From: Panopea generosa
Lineage: Eukaryota; Mollusca; Bivalvia; Adapedonta; Hiatellidae
Direction of reading: 5' to 3'
Assembly (NCBI GenBank): GCA_029582155.1
Contig: CM055897.1
Span: 3,207,001 to 3,271,000, forward strand
DNA: 64,000 nucleotides
The translations under genes were made by a program, and so were the position numbers. Position 1 is the first letter of the stretch, and each line of letters begins with the position of its first letter. Below the pieces are notes generated by a model. The model was not told the DNA's origin and did no database searches. It was given only the letters and a program-made list of their open reading frames with translations. Below are positions 1-11,835 of this stretch, piece by piece.

Positions 1-295
1 TACCATTGTTTGTTAACACGCTACCGTTGTCTTCAGTCGATGATGACAGTATACCGTAGATCTGCTCCTGACAGCGTTTTGTATCTCAAACCACCATGTG
101 TTTTATCTAATATTTATCTAATAGGTTTTATTGAATATATTTATGAGATATAATGACATGCAACACCTCTCATGTCTCCTAGAACCGGCGTCAGCTGTGT
201 TATATTCACAAGCAACACTGTATCCAGGACGACAAGTATTGGAATATAATAACAACACCGAGTCAAAGAAAGAGCGGTATTTTATTGCTTTAACT
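1..295. other. No recognisable feature
   Basis: AT-rich sequence leading into the satellite array. I see no gene, RNA or transposon end in it. Confidence 0.5.
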
Positions 296-1645
296 CAGCA
301 CGTAAGGCAACTGGTGTAATATTCAGTAATATATGATAAAATTATCATTAAAAAATCACAAAACGCCACACAGCACGTAAGGCAGCTGTTGTGAAAGTTA
401 GTAATATATGATAAAACTATCCTTGAAATCACAGAACGCGACACAGCACGTAAGGCAGCTGTTGTGATAGCCAGTAAGATATGATAAAATTATACTTGAA
501 ATCACAGAACGCCACACAACACGTAAGGCAGTTGCTGTGATGGTCAGTAACATATGATGAAACTGTCCTTGGAATCACAGAAAGTCAAACAGCACGTAAG
601 ACAGCTGTTGTGATAGTCAGTGATATATGACCAAATTATCCTTGGAATTACAGAACGCCACACAACATGTAAGGCAGCTGCTGTGATAGTCAGTAACATA
701 TGATAAAATTAATCTTGGAATTACAGAACGTCAAATAGCACGTAAGACAGCTGTTGTGATAGTCAGTAACATATGATAAAATTATCCCGAAATCACAGAA
801 CGTCACAAAGCATGTAAGACAGCTGTTGTGATAGTTAGTAATATATGATAAAATTATCACCGGACTCACAGAACTTCACACAGCACGTAAGACAGCTGCT
901 TTGATAGTCAATAATATATGATAAAGTTAACCTTGGAATCACAGAACGTCACACATCACGTAAGACAGCTGTTTTGATAGTCGGTAATATATGATTAAAT
1001 TGACATTGGAATCACAGAACGTCACACAGCACGTGAGACAGCTGTTTCGATAGTCTGTAATATATGATATAATTAATCTTGGAATTACAGAACGTCAAAC
1101 AGCACGTTAGACAGCTGTTGTGATAGTCAGTAAGATATGGTAAAATTATCCCGAAATCACAGAACGTCACAAAGCATGTAAGACAGCTGTGGTGATAGTT
1201 AGTTATATATGATAACATTATCACCGGACTCACAGAACGTCATACAGCACGTAAGACAGCTGTTTCGATAGTAAGTAATATATGATAAAATTATCCATCG
1301 AATCACAGAACATAATACAGTACGTAAGACAGCTGTTGTGATAGTCGGTTATATATGATAAAAATATCATTGGAATCACAGAACGGCATACAACACGTAA
1401 GGCAGCTGCTGTGATAGTCAGTAACATATGATGAAACTGTCCTTGGAATCACATAAAGTCACACAGCACGTAAGACAGCTGTTGTGATAGTCAATAATAT
1501 ATGATAAAGTTAACCTTGGAATCACAGAACGTCACACATCACGTAAGACAGCTGTTTTGATAGTCGGTAATATATGATTAAATTACCATTGGAATCACAG
1601 AACGTCACACAGCACGTGAGACAGCTGATTTGATAGTCTGTAATA

Positions 1646-2670
1646 CGAGGTATGTCCCAAAAGTAATAGGACGACCCTGTCATTTTTGTATTTTGGGCGT
1701 TGCAAACCAATGGTATCAATGGTTAGATCGACATCTGTTCTAATGTCATGAAAAATCAAATCAACTTTCAGTCATCATTAAGTTCATGCAAAAGTCACCA
1801 TAGTAACGCGAGTTTAGAAGTACGGGGGACTTTGAAATAAGACGCCATTTAAAAAAAACAACATTGAATTGAAAAGAGACAACTTCCTCAATATCGTGCC
1901 AAATGTTATAAAATAACTGTTGACGTAATTTCAGATCATGTGCGAATGTCGTTTAAAAATTCGACGTTATCGATAAACATTTGAATATTGTGCGCTTTTT
2001 CCAAAGAACAAGTGCGAATTTGAATAGTAAAAAAATGGACAACGTCACGTCCAGAGTGGAAATTTGGAGTGTGGTAAAATTTTGTGTTGGATGTAATATG
2101 ACCCCACAGGAGACTCTGAAGTTTATTTCACACAACTCTTTAACATAAAGCATATCCTGGAGTCTTATATATTGGTGGTACAAACGGGTTTCCAATGGTG
2201 AGACAAAAGTAACTGACCATCAACGATCTTGACGACTGAAATAGTGTGTGTTTTTTTCTGGGATTCAAGTCAGATCTTGATGAAAAGCGCTTTCAGTACC
2301 TCCGGACCATGTGCCTGAGTGTACATTCTGTGGTTAGGATCTACGAGTCATCATAGTATTATAACATGTACCAGTAGAGGGTGCAGTACCACAAAAATTG
2401 TGTTTTGCACAGCGATTCATAGTTCGAATAAAGAATGACTTTCATTTGAATGTCAATATGACGTCGCACAAATAACGTCGAACTCCCCCGTACTTTGTTA
2501 CATATACATTTTGGCTTGTCAAAATTAATGTTAAATGGTGGTGTTCGGTATTGAAATTTTGCATGTTTATAGTTTAAATATTGAAAAATATTCATGTCAA
2601 GTTTTGTTTGGATTGAATCACTAAAAGGCATATTTCTAAATGCGTCCTATTACTTTTGGGACATACCTCG
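1646..2670 (+). mobile_element. Mariner-family transposon nested in the satellite
   Basis: A 1025-bp element bounded by perfect 28-bp terminal inverted repeats beginning CGAGGTATGTCCC (1646-1673 and 2643-2670). It is flanked by TA dinucleotides at 1644-1645 and 2671-2672, the Tc1/mariner target duplication. The size is slightly under the usual 1.3 kb, and the interior reading frame is broken. The identical termini suggest a fairly recent insertion, or mobilisation in trans by an active relative. Confidence 0.92.
2035..2240 (+). pseudogene. Mariner transposase N-terminus, degenerate
   Basis: From the ATG at 2035 the frame reads about 36 codons and includes WSVVKFCVGCNMTPQETLKF. This has the spacing of the mariner transposase N-terminal helix-turn-helix (typically a V-I-K-F-C...TP-ET pattern). 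A TAA follows near 2143. The same frame then continues with a WWYKRVSNGE-like stretch, matching the family's W-x-x-x-F-x-x-G-R region, before further stops. I did not find the DD34D catalytic core intact downstream. It is a non-functional remnant. The assignment rests on the motif pattern plus the TIRs and TA duplication. Confidence 0.7.
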
Positions 2671-4155
2671 TATATGATAAAATTAATCTTGGAATTACAG
2701 AACGTCAAACTGCACGTAAGACAGCTGTTGTGATAGTCAGTAAGATATGATAAAATTATCCTGAAATCACAGAACGTCACAAAGCATGTAAGACAGCTGT
2801 TGTGATAGTAAGTAATATAGGATAAAATTATCACCGGAATCACAGAACGTCACACAGCACGTAAGACAGCTGTTGTGATAGTCAGTAACATATGATAAAA
2901 TTATGCTGAAATCACAGAACGTCACAAAGCATGTAAGACTGCTGTTGTGATAGTAAGTAATATATGATAAAATTATCACCGGAATCACAGAACGTCACAC
3001 AGCACGTAAGGCAGCTGTTTTGATAGTCAGTAATATATGATAAAGTTATCCTTCGAATCACAGAACATTATACAGTACGTAAGACAGCTGTTGTGATAGT
3101 CGGTTATATATGATAAAAATATCATTGGAATCGCAGAACGGCATGCAGCACGTAAGACAGCTGTTGCGATAGTCGATAAAATATGATAAAATTATCCTTT
3201 GAATCACAGAACGTCACACAGCACGTACGGCAGCTGCTGTGATAGTCAGTAATATATGATCAAATTACCCTTGGAATCACAGAACGTCACACAGCACGTA
3301 AGACAGCTGTTGTAATAGTCGATGATATATGTTAAAACTACTCTTGGAATTACAGAACGTCAAACAGCACGTAAGACAGCTGTTGTGATAGTCAGTAATA
3401 TATGCTAAAATTATCCTTTGAATCACAGACCGTCACACAGCACGTAAGGCAGCTGTTGTGATAGTCAGCAATATCTGATAAAATTATCCTTGGAATTACA
3501 GAACGACACACAGAACGTAACACAGCACGTAAGAAGCTGTTGTGATAGTCAGTAATTTATGATAAACTTATCACCGGAATCACAAAACGTCACTAGGTAC
3601 GCAAGACAGCTGTTGTGATAGTCGATAATATATGATAAAAGTATCATTGGAATCACAGAACGTCACACAGCACGTAAGACAATTGTTTTGATAGTCGGTA
3701 AAATATGATAAAATTATCCTTGGAATTACAAAACGTCAAACAGCACGTAAGACAGCTGTTGTGATAGACAGTTATATATGCTAAAATTATCATTGGGATC
3801 ACTAAACGTCACACAGCACGTAAGACAGCTGTTTTGATAGTTAGTAATATATGATAAAATTATACTTGGAATTACAGAACATCAAACAGCAAATTAGACA
3901 GCAGTTGTGATAGTCGGTAATATATTATAAAAATATCCTTTGAATCACAGACCGCCACATAGCACGTAAGACAGCTGCTGTGATAGTCGGTTATATATGA
4001 TAAAATTATCCTTGGAATCACTAAACGTCACACAGCACGTAAGACAGATTTTTTGATAGTCAGTAATATATTTTAAAATTATCCTTGGAATAACAGAACG
4101 TCAAACAGCAAGTAAGACAGCTGTTGTGATAGTCGGTAATATATGATAAAAATAT

Positions 4156-4479
4156 TCCCCGGGGAGAAGAAATCAATCGTGAACTTTCTTAAGACCACAA
4201 TATTAACAAGCCGAAAATGTCAATAGATTAGATGAAACTAAAAGAATAGAGATAGAGAGAGAAATGAAAATGAATAAAAGAATGAATATAAGATAGATAG
4301 TCAACTGTGTAAACATTAAAGGCATTTCCAATGCTGATACTATACTCATGTCCATGCTAGTATAATTCAAGAAATGGTTTCAGATTGATGTTATGACTAC
4401 AAGCAAAAATTCAAGTTTGGTCATAATCAGATGAAAACTAAATGTGCTTCATTGTTTGCGAAACACTGCATTTTGTGAT
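4156..4479. other. No recognisable feature
   Basis: Sequence between the satellite and the first SINE. It includes a short GATA/GAGA-rich stretch near 4245-4300. No coding signal seen. Confidence 0.4.
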
Positions 4480-4690
4480 TTCTTGATATTGAAATTTACT
4501 GAGACACAATGTCATGTCTCATAATCATTCGTTTTTCGACACTGATTCAAGTGGGAAAGTTATCAGTTACTTGTGGAGATGGGGTGTGCTCGAGTTCTGG
4601 TTCACCTTTCAGGATCTCAGGAAATGATCGTCTGCTAGCCCTCGATGGCATAAAACGAGGCTAAATATTCAATCAATCAATAATTTGTAT
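4480..4690 (+). repeat. SINE fragment, family alpha (3' half)
   Basis: Contains the family's conserved core, TTCAAGTGGGAAAGTTATCA followed by GTTACTTGTGGAGATGG. The tail is AACGAGGCTAAATATTCAATCAATCAATAA-like. Related copies lie at 6188-6372 (minus), 37685-37895 (minus) and 60800-61000 (minus). The tRNA-like head is largely lost in this copy. Confidence 0.65.
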
Positions 4691-4805
4691 TTCTAAGGGC
4701 CATAACTCTATCCATTTTTGTCCGATATGGCTGGTTCAACTGTCTGTCTGAGCCTTTACTGTCAATAAGATTCTTACTAGGTTTAGTCATGATCTGAGGA
4801 ATGCT

Positions 4806-6990
4806 TAAAGGGAGTATATCAGGGAAAAAAACGCTATAAATGTCTTAAAAATATAATTATTTTTAAAATGGTTAAAATACATCATATTACCATTCATAAA
4901 TAAAAATCTGAATGGCTTAGTGTGTCACATCTACCAAAATGTGACAAAAATCGCTATTTAAATCGGAGTTGTAAACTTGAAACGAAATCTCCATTCTATA
5001 AATAGACAACACTAAAATACTGCTAGACGACCATCAGATCGTCATTCGGACTCTTTCGATGATGAAACCATTTTTAGAACGTGTAAACCTGTATAACGGA
5101 TCAAACTGAAATCAAAATGAAACCACCTGACTCATTTAGTACGTCACAAAATATGTTGCAATTTTAAGCGGGAAATCTATTTTAGTCTAACCTAGGCACG
5201 TATCCCAAGTTTGGAAACCCCTTTTCAATATAATAATTTGGCATGTTTAAATATATATTCTGGAAATACGGGGTAAATGAGTATATATAAGCATGATATA
5301 ATGAGAAAAAATGTTTATAGCCAATTTTATATCAAGTGTTTTCGAGACAAAAATCAGCATTTTTTTATCTACGAGTATGAACTGGCCGGAGTCTTTATAA
5401 ACACACACGCTCTGACCAAGTGCAGGATCAGATGAAAGTTCTACAGTGTATACAGAAAAAAAATGGACGAACCGAAGGATAGACGACAGACATGAATGAT
5501 CGTGATATGTTGGCCAGGAGAGCTGGAATATATCATACAAACTGACTACGTGCTATGACTTTGACCCACTTAAGAAACACTTTTAATGTTTATATTTACA
5601 TATTGAATGGTTAACTTGTACCCGCATTAATTGTGAGTGCATATCTTGGGCGTTTTCTACCAAATAAAGAAATACATTTAACTTCACAAAATGTATGAAC
5701 TATACAAAACGGATGTGACTTAGTGAAAAAAGTGTTGAAATATCACTAAAACAAGTTTAAAATATTTTACAAAACAAGTCATTTAATTACAAAAGTTGTC
5801 AAAAATACTGTCGGTAAACATTGCTGTTATTGTATAACATATCTATTGTTTAATTTTATAGGTGTCCACAGTCTGAATAAAGTTGTCCAATATATATGTT
5901 AAAAACAAACATTAAAACGTAACTGACCAATCTGGAGACAGCTGACGTATACAATCTTTCCTAACACACTGTATATAAATATAAAAAATAATTAATGTAA
6001 AATATCTATATTACTTCCTTGATGTAAGGTTGTGCACACGACAAGAATACTAGTATTTATGTATGTGCTATCTAGAGCGGCTGTACCCACAGTCAATCAG
6101 TCATGTTGATCTACTATGCGCGTATTGTAGCATTGCTTTGTTTACACAATAAACACTTGATTGGCTTTATAGCGTCATGTTTGTGTTATCGACGATCAGT
6201 TAATCTAAACACTGTTTCCTGGGATCCTGGAAGGTTAACCAGTACCTGAACACACCCATCTGCGCAAGTATCTGATATCTTTCCCACTTGAATCAGCGGT
6301 GAGAGACATATGATAATGAGACGCAATGTCAGACGCGCTACCAGCTGAGCTAATCGGGTCCGGCCTACAGTAAACAAGACGGCGATCATACAGGCATTGA
6401 TGCAATACAGAAACGCATGTGTCGTGTTCAAGGATGTATAGAATCCCCGATACTTACTTGAAATATCAACGATGAATTTAAAGTGAATTTATCAGGAATT
6501 TTCAAACTTTTAAAATTGGTTAAAACATACTTTTTCGTATCATGCCTATATATACTTACTGACCTCGTATTGCCAAAAGGATATCTATTTAAACATGCCA
6601 AAATAATATAATGAAATGGGCTTTCTTAACTTGGGCTAAGCGCCTAGGTTAAGCTAAAATAGATTTCCCGCTTAAAATTACAAGATAGTTTGTGACGTAT
6701 TAAATGTGTCACGTGATTTAATTTTGATTTCAATTTCATCCGTTATACAGGTTTTCACGTAGTAAAAATGGAAATAGCCCAAATAACAATGCGATGGTCG
6801 TCTACCAGTATTTATGTGCTGTCTAATTTTAGAATGGGGATTTCGTTTTAAATCACGTATTGGTAGATTTGACATAATAAGCGTTTCGGATTTTATATAT
6901 AAATGATAATGACATGTATTTTAATCATATTGAAAATAATTTTATTTTTTAAGACATTTATAGCGCTTTTTTCCTGATATACTCCCTTTA
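4806..6990. mobile_element. Foldback-like element with ~450-bp inverted arms
   Basis: The left arm (about 4806-5270) starts TAAAGGGAGTATATCAGGG. The right arm (about 6560-6990) is its diverged reverse complement, ending CCTGATATACTCCCTTTA. Both arms share recognisable blocks, including AACCTGTATAACGGAT, AGCGGGAAATCTATTTTAG and GGCATGTTTAAATA. The 1.3 kb between the arms has no intact gene and carries a minus-strand SINE. A single diverged arm recurs at 41985-42290, and a terminal scrap lies near 45285. It could be one foldback element or two MITE copies that inserted in opposite orientation. No clear target duplication was found. Confidence 0.6.
6188..6372 (-). repeat. SINE, family alpha, tRNA-headed
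   Basis: Read on the minus strand, it begins with a tRNA-like head containing the A-box pattern TTAGCTCAGCTGGTAGCGCG. The alpha core follows (GATTCAAGTGGGAAAGATAT), then a GTGTGTTCAGGTACTGGTTAACC segment. It lies inside the foldback-like element. Confidence 0.7.
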
Positions 6991-7769
6991 GAATAACTTT
7001 CTGGAAGACATTTACAAAGAGTTACTTTTATAGCGCACGATTCAATGTTTGATATGCGTCATTTAGTTAAACACCATTCAATGTTTGATGTGCGTCAATT
7101 AGTTAAACAGTTAAATTCAATTTGACCACTCTAAAAATTTGGAATAGACAGCGAACTTTAATTAGGTATAATTGCATTCGAGTAAGTTAAGTTTACTGTA
7201 ATTTTTATTTAATTTGTGACTGTATATACGAGTGTTTGAATGGTCGCCATTATAACGACTCAGTAGTTAAAACTGACTGGCTGCTACGTTTTTTCCCCAT
7301 GTAAATTTTACATTAAATTTTTTAAATAAAACATGTAGCAGACCGTTAGCCCTAGTTCTCTTTTAATTAGACTTTTGATCATGAACAGACACACTTCGTC
7401 AGTTATTTTGTTGTGTTGTTTTAAGCCTGAACAATTGAACACAGTGTCTTTTGATGACACGTTCCAGACCGTCACCCCTGGTATTCTTTTCATCATGAAC
7501 ATACGATTCAAGCCTACCCTTAATGCTTTTTCTTGCATATACAGAATGCCATAGGGCCTAACACTGGTTCCCGTTTTAAAGACATAATATTTTATTTCTT
7601 AGAACTTTTTTTTTTTACAAAAGAAGTGTGTGTACCTTAAAAGGATAGACACGCGTCACTTATTCCTACTATTCTTCACTGCATTGTCGGTATGGTTGAA
7701 GTTATAACTTAGTCCTTCGGCTTCATGATACTCCCTCATCAGTGGTGATCCTGAATTATTTGGTTTAGC
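6991..7769. other. No recognisable feature
   Basis: AT-rich sequence with a short imperfect direct repeat (ATTCAATGTTTGATRTGCGTCA, near 7040-7100). No gene or RNA supported. Confidence 0.4.
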
Positions 7770-8015
7770 TGCTTTCTTCGCTTTATCTCTAGTTGATTTC
7801 TTCGCTTTATTTGAGTTGATTTCTTCGCTATATCCGTAGTTGTTTATTTTTGCTTTATCTCTAGTTGTTTTCTTCGCTATATCCGTAGTTGTTTTCTTCG
7901 ATTTATCTCTAGTTGTTTTCTTCTCTTTTTCCGTTGTTGTTTTCTTCTCTTTATCCGTAGTTGTTGTTTTACCGCTTTGTCTGTAGTTGTTTTCTTCAAT
8001 TTATCCGTAGTGATT
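7770..8015. repeat. Imperfect ~24-bp tandem repeat
   Basis: Repeats of a pyrimidine-rich unit close to CTATATCCGTAGTTGTTTTC plus TTCG. There are about nine to ten copies with alternating CTCTAG and CCGTAG variants. Confidence 0.75.
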
Positions 8016-8147
8016 TTTCTTTAGGCTACATTCTGAAGGAAAAACACCAGTGGTGACCGTCTGATGCGGTTTTCCCCATGTAACATGGCACCAAACACTA
8101 TTTTTTAACATTTAAACAACATTTTAAAAAAAAAGAAGAATTTTACC

Positions 8148-8455
8148 ACAGCGTGACCTAGGGGTAGACCGTTCGCCTCGCATGCGGCCGGTCGTGGGTT
8201 CGATCCCCGGCCGCATCATACCAAAGACTCGAAAACTGATACAAGATGCACCCTTGCTTGGCGCTTAGTAATAAGAGGATAGTTCTTGGTCTGGTCGACC
8301 CGGTGTCAGTATAATGTGACTAGATAAGGCATCATACCATGTGTCTGCGGCATGATACTCCAGCGTGGCAGAGCTCAGAATACTGCCTCAAGCAGGTCAA
8401 CATTGTCTGAAATAGTTTTGAAAGTGGCGTTTAACACCATACAACTACAACTTCA
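8148..8455 (+). repeat. tRNA-derived SINE (family gamma-like)
   Basis: A tRNA-like head at about 8152-8216 has an A-box-like TGACCTAGGGGTAGACC and a B-box GGGTTCGATCCCCGG. It is followed by a body with CTTGCTTGGCGCTTAG, and the tail region has GTGGCGTTTAACACCATACA. It is too diverged in its arms to be called a tRNA gene and is continuous with SINE body sequence. Confidence 0.75.
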
Positions 8456-8613
8456 ATTTAAAAATCAAAGTACTGTTAGTACTGCAATGCGGATGAACGT
8501 GATAGTACATGCATGGACACAAAATGCGAAGGTTCAACTGTCTGAGACATGGAATTATGTTTCATTTTAACTGATAATATGTACGTTTTACTTCAAATCG
8601 TGAATAAATATAC

Positions 8614-8758
8614 AACTTCCTGGTTAGAACCAGTACTAGGCATATGTGGAAAAGTGTCTTGCTCAAGGACACCACATATAGACGTGGCGGAGGATTGAAC
8701 CCACAACGATCTGATCATGGGTTTGGTGCTCTACCACTGGATCACGCACTCTGCACAA
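8614..8758 (-). repeat. tRNA-derived SINE (family gamma)
   Basis: On the minus strand, a head with GTGGTAGAGCACC and GTGGGTTCAATCCTCC is followed by GTGTCCTTGAGCAAGACACT and CTAGTACTGGTTCTAACC. The CCTTGAGCAAGACACTT block resembles a conserved SINE central domain found across animals (V-type). That comparison is from memory and untested. Confidence 0.7.
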
Positions 8759-9204
8759 AGAAGGATAACCAAGTTACCAGAAATAAAAACATGTTTTTTT
8801 AGTATTTCTTAAATTATGATGTTGTATATTTAATGTAGTAATCTAGAATGCCAAAAGACAAGAAGGATAAAGAGTAACCAGGCCGAGGGATACAGACATT
8901 TGTTTTATATTTCTAATTTTAACTACAATGTGAAAAATTATTTAGCATAAATGGTTTTTTGTAGGATACCAAAGACATACAATAAGTAACCTCAGTTATC
9001 AAAGGTATATAATGGGATACAAATTGACTTACTTGTGCAGAGGTGCTACTTTTGTGTCAAATCTTTTTTTGTTTTGGGAATAAATTGCCAACAAATATTT
9101 TTAATGTGTTTCATAAATTATATATCAGTGTAACAGTCTTTTTAAGTGGTATACAGTAAAACTTAATTTTATTATGTATATGGGAACTGTTTTACTGTTT
9201 AAAC

Positions 9205-9367
9205 ATTATTAGAGATATCACTTATTCAAAAAGGTGATATCACTTATTTGGATAGAGGAAATCACTTATTCATATTCAAATAAGTGATATCACTTTTACG
9301 AATAAATGATATCACCTATTCAAATATGTGATATCACCCACTCGATTAAGTAATATCACTTATTATG
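9205..9367. repeat. Cluster of GTGATATCAC palindromes
   Basis: Seven or eight near-copies of GTGATATCAC or its half-sites, spaced about 20-30 bp apart and separated by TTATTCAAA/TATTTGAATA-like spacers. Together they form nested potential hairpins. Confidence 0.7.
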
Positions 9368-9514
9368 GTTAAATACCCGGTAGTAAAACAACAACCCATT
9401 GATGTACATATTTGGGTGCAGTCCTTAAAGAATTATTTCGTAAAATAATTTGTACAGAAAGTTTTATACAACACTAACATTCATATTTTAGTTCTGGCTG
9501 ACAGAATCCAGTGT

Positions 9515-9582
9515 CTAGGTTGTGGCTGTTTATAACAAATGGTTTCTTAATAAAGGTGACCACTTACACAGGTTTAACTATA
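9515..9582. repeat. Fragment of the 53786-53971 MITE family
   Basis: GTGGCTGTTTATAACA...TTAATAAAGGTGACCACTTACACAGGTTTAACT matches the right-hand end of the MITE at 53786-53971. Confidence 0.5.
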
Positions 9583-9875
9583 TTGTCAGTGACTTAATGT
9601 GTATGTGTCTCAGTTATTGTAAACAAACAGAACTATATATATTCAGGTAACAGTTCCAGTTGCCACATTCTATTAGCATCATATAGCTTTAAGCCCATAC
9701 CAATTGTATTGTCTTATATGTATTAATTATTACCTGTGTTAATTGGCTATGGGCACTCATGTGTACAGTCTTGATAAAGAAAGGTCCACATTGTATTAAC
9801 CGGTACACCATCTATTACACTTTTCTTTAAATGTTTTGGAGTTTTTAGTTTGTACAACTTTGTAAAGGTGTCAAG

Positions 9876-9965
9876 ATCCCCACCAGGATTTGAACCTGGA
9901 GCTCTTTTCAAACAGAAAAGTGTGCTAGCTTACACTATAGAGATGTACCCCGACACCACAAACCA
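9876..9965 (-). repeat. tRNA-like SINE head or tRNA pseudogene
   Basis: On the minus strand there is a perfect T-arm-like stem-loop (CCAGG TTCAAAT CCTGG) and an upstream TCTATAGTGTAAGCTAGCAC segment. The acceptor strands do not pair properly, so this is not called a tRNA gene. Confidence 0.5.
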
Positions 9966-10102
9966 AGTGTACATTATTTTATCTGAATATGTGATAACTA
10001 AGGCCACCCTTAAACAAGAGGCCCAAGAGGGCTTGAGGACGCTCTACTGACTCATAGTGGCCATAGCACTTTTTGAAATTCTACTATGCAATAGAAACAT
10101 CG

Positions 10103-10919
10103 GGGCGGGGTCATTTTTAACTCTAGGGACACCATTTGAACAAATCTAACAAAACTATAGTTGGTCATCATTACTACATAAACATTTTGAAAATCTGTTG
10201 GACCGTTCATGAGAAGAAGATTTTTTAAGTTTTAGACTATTTTTAGTAAGGGTGGCCATCTTGAATTTTTGATAGAAAAAAATAAATCTTTTGTATAGTC
10301 TCCTATGCTAACGAAACATCCATGTGAAGTTTTAGTTTAATTGGCCTAGTGGTTTCAGAATAAATGGAAAAAAAAGAGAATTTTCTGTTTTCCCACAGTA
10401 TCCCTATGTAAAATTCTAAGTCCCCTTACAGGGCCTCTATAAATTCTAGTCCCTAAATTCTTATCTGCAATCAAACTCCTACACTTAGGGATAATTTATA
10501 TCAAATATGTACAAATCTGACATACCGGTTCTTAAGAAAACAATTTAACTAATTCCCAATTTGTACCCTTTTGGGGCCTCTCCTGACCCCTTAAGACATA
10601 GGAACCCAGTCATTGTTTACAAATCTTAACCTCCTTTACCTAATAATGCTTTAGTGAAGATATAGGCAAAATTATTTCGATTTTAAACAAAAAATAAAAA
10701 ATATTATATTGACATGTGTCCCCTAATTGAACTCTTGGGGCAGGGTCATTTTTAACCCTATGGACACCATTTGAACAAATCTAACAGAACTATAGTTGGT
10801 CATCATTACTACATAAACATTTTGAAAATCTGTGGGCCGTTCATGAGAAGAAGATTTTTTAAGTTTTGGACTATTTTTAGTAACGGCGGCCATCTTGAAT
10901 TTCAGATCGAAAAATAAAA
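10103..10919. repeat. Direct repeat pair of ~185 bp within an interspersed repeat
   Basis: 10103-10287 and 10737-10919 are about 93-95% similar direct copies, both containing CACCATTTGAACAAATCTAA and GTTCATGAGAAGAAGATTTT. Just upstream, at 10011-10045, lies AACAAGAGGCCCAAGAGGGC. That motif looks like the end of a common interspersed element I cannot classify. Confidence 0.7.
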
Positions 10920-10927
10920 CACCTGTA

Positions 10928-11000
10928 AAACCGCACCAGTAGTCATGTGGTCGAGCATCCGCCTCGCTTGTGGAAGATTGTATATTCGATCCTCAGCCCG
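10928..11000 (+). repeat. tRNA-like SINE head fragment
   Basis: Contains GTAGTCATGTGGTCGAGCAT and ATATTCGATCCTCAGCCC in the order and spacing of tRNA A and B boxes. The body is not recognisable. Confidence 0.45.
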
Positions 11001-11420
11001 GTAATCACCATTTCTCAAGCACTACACAGCCCTACAAAATATTTTAATTAAGCCTAAACAGCCCAAAGTATCAAATGAATGCCATGGTATTACAACTGTT
11101 TAATCTAAATGTTGCTTTTCAAGTATTTAAACAGTTTCAATCAATTTGTCTACTCTGCATTTTAAAGAAATTATAGAAACATAGGAGTGTATATATAAGG
11201 AAATGTGTGGTTGCTAAATTGAGGTGATCACTTCATTTGTTTTACTGTTGTAGCTTTGTGAAAAAACATGCTGCTCACTTTCATTTCAAATACAATGATT
11301 AAAAAAAGATCACTGTAAAATGTACTTAAGAAGCAAGATACTATTAGTTGCCTCGGTAATTTCATACAGATAAAAACAAACATTTCTATAGGGATATGTT
11401 TTCCCTGTCTGCAAGTGTGT

Positions 11421-11543
11421 TACTATGTTGTCAACTGGTGCATCACTAGCAGTAGCCATAGTCGGATACTATGTTGTCAACCGATGTATCACTAGCAGTC
11501 GCCATAGTCGGATACTATGTTGTCAACCGATGTATCACTAGCT
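11421..11543. repeat. 46-bp tandem repeat, 2.7 copies
   Basis: Copies begin TACTATGTTGTCAAC at 11421, 11467 and 11513, exactly 46 bp apart. Confidence 0.9.
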
Positions 11544-11559
11544 GACACAGTACGTCACT

Positions 11560-11604
11560 ATGTGTGTGTGTGGGGGGGAGGTGGGGGGGGGAGGGGGGAG
11601 GGAA
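11560..11604. repeat. TG run followed by G-rich tract
   Basis: A (TG)n stretch runs into several G runs of 3-9 bases separated by A, AGGT or A. The plus strand is therefore a candidate G-quadruplex. Confidence 0.6.
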
Positions 11605-11754
11605 TTTTTTGTGTAGATTTTCTGTTATCTAAAAAATAGTTCTGACCTGGATATAGATCTGTGCCTGGGGTAATGTTGGGTGTTTATGAGGGATTAATGG
11701 GGAGAAGCCAAAGGAATTGAAACACCAACATCCTAACTGACATTTCAATTGTTA

Positions 11755-11835
11755 CAGTAGCAGGAAAGACCAGGACTCGAATCGGGATCTTCTTCGTTCA
11801 AGGCAGATGCTCTAACCACTAGGTTAATATACCTG
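11755..11835 (-). repeat. tRNA-like SINE head fragment
   Basis: On the minus strand: TAACCTAGTGGTTAGAGCAT (A-box-like), then CCCGATTCGAGTCCTGG (B-box and T-arm-like). Confidence 0.55.

Larger units (their letters stand above)
296..4155. repeat. 73-bp satellite array, about 39 units
   Basis: A tandem array with a unit of about 73 bp. The recurring core is CACGTAAGACAGCTGTTGTG, followed by ATAGTCAGTAATATATGATA, AAATTATCCTTGGAATCACA and GAACGTCACACAG. Units diverge by substitutions and a few by short indels. The most constant part is the block CACGTAAG-ACAGCTGT, which contains the palindrome CAGCTG. Short minus-strand reading frames across the array are only translations of the repeat. The array is interrupted by a mariner element at 1646-2670. 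Excluding that element, it covers about 2.8 kb. Confidence 0.95.

Noticed and set aside
1012..2988. Several minus-strand reading frames with similar cysteine- and tyrosine-rich sequence
   Set aside because: They are translations of the 73-bp satellite (or of the mariner insert) and shift frame with unit length; no gene signal.
8148..8216. A functional tRNA gene
   Set aside because: Good A and B boxes, but arms do not pair well and the sequence continues directly into a SINE body.
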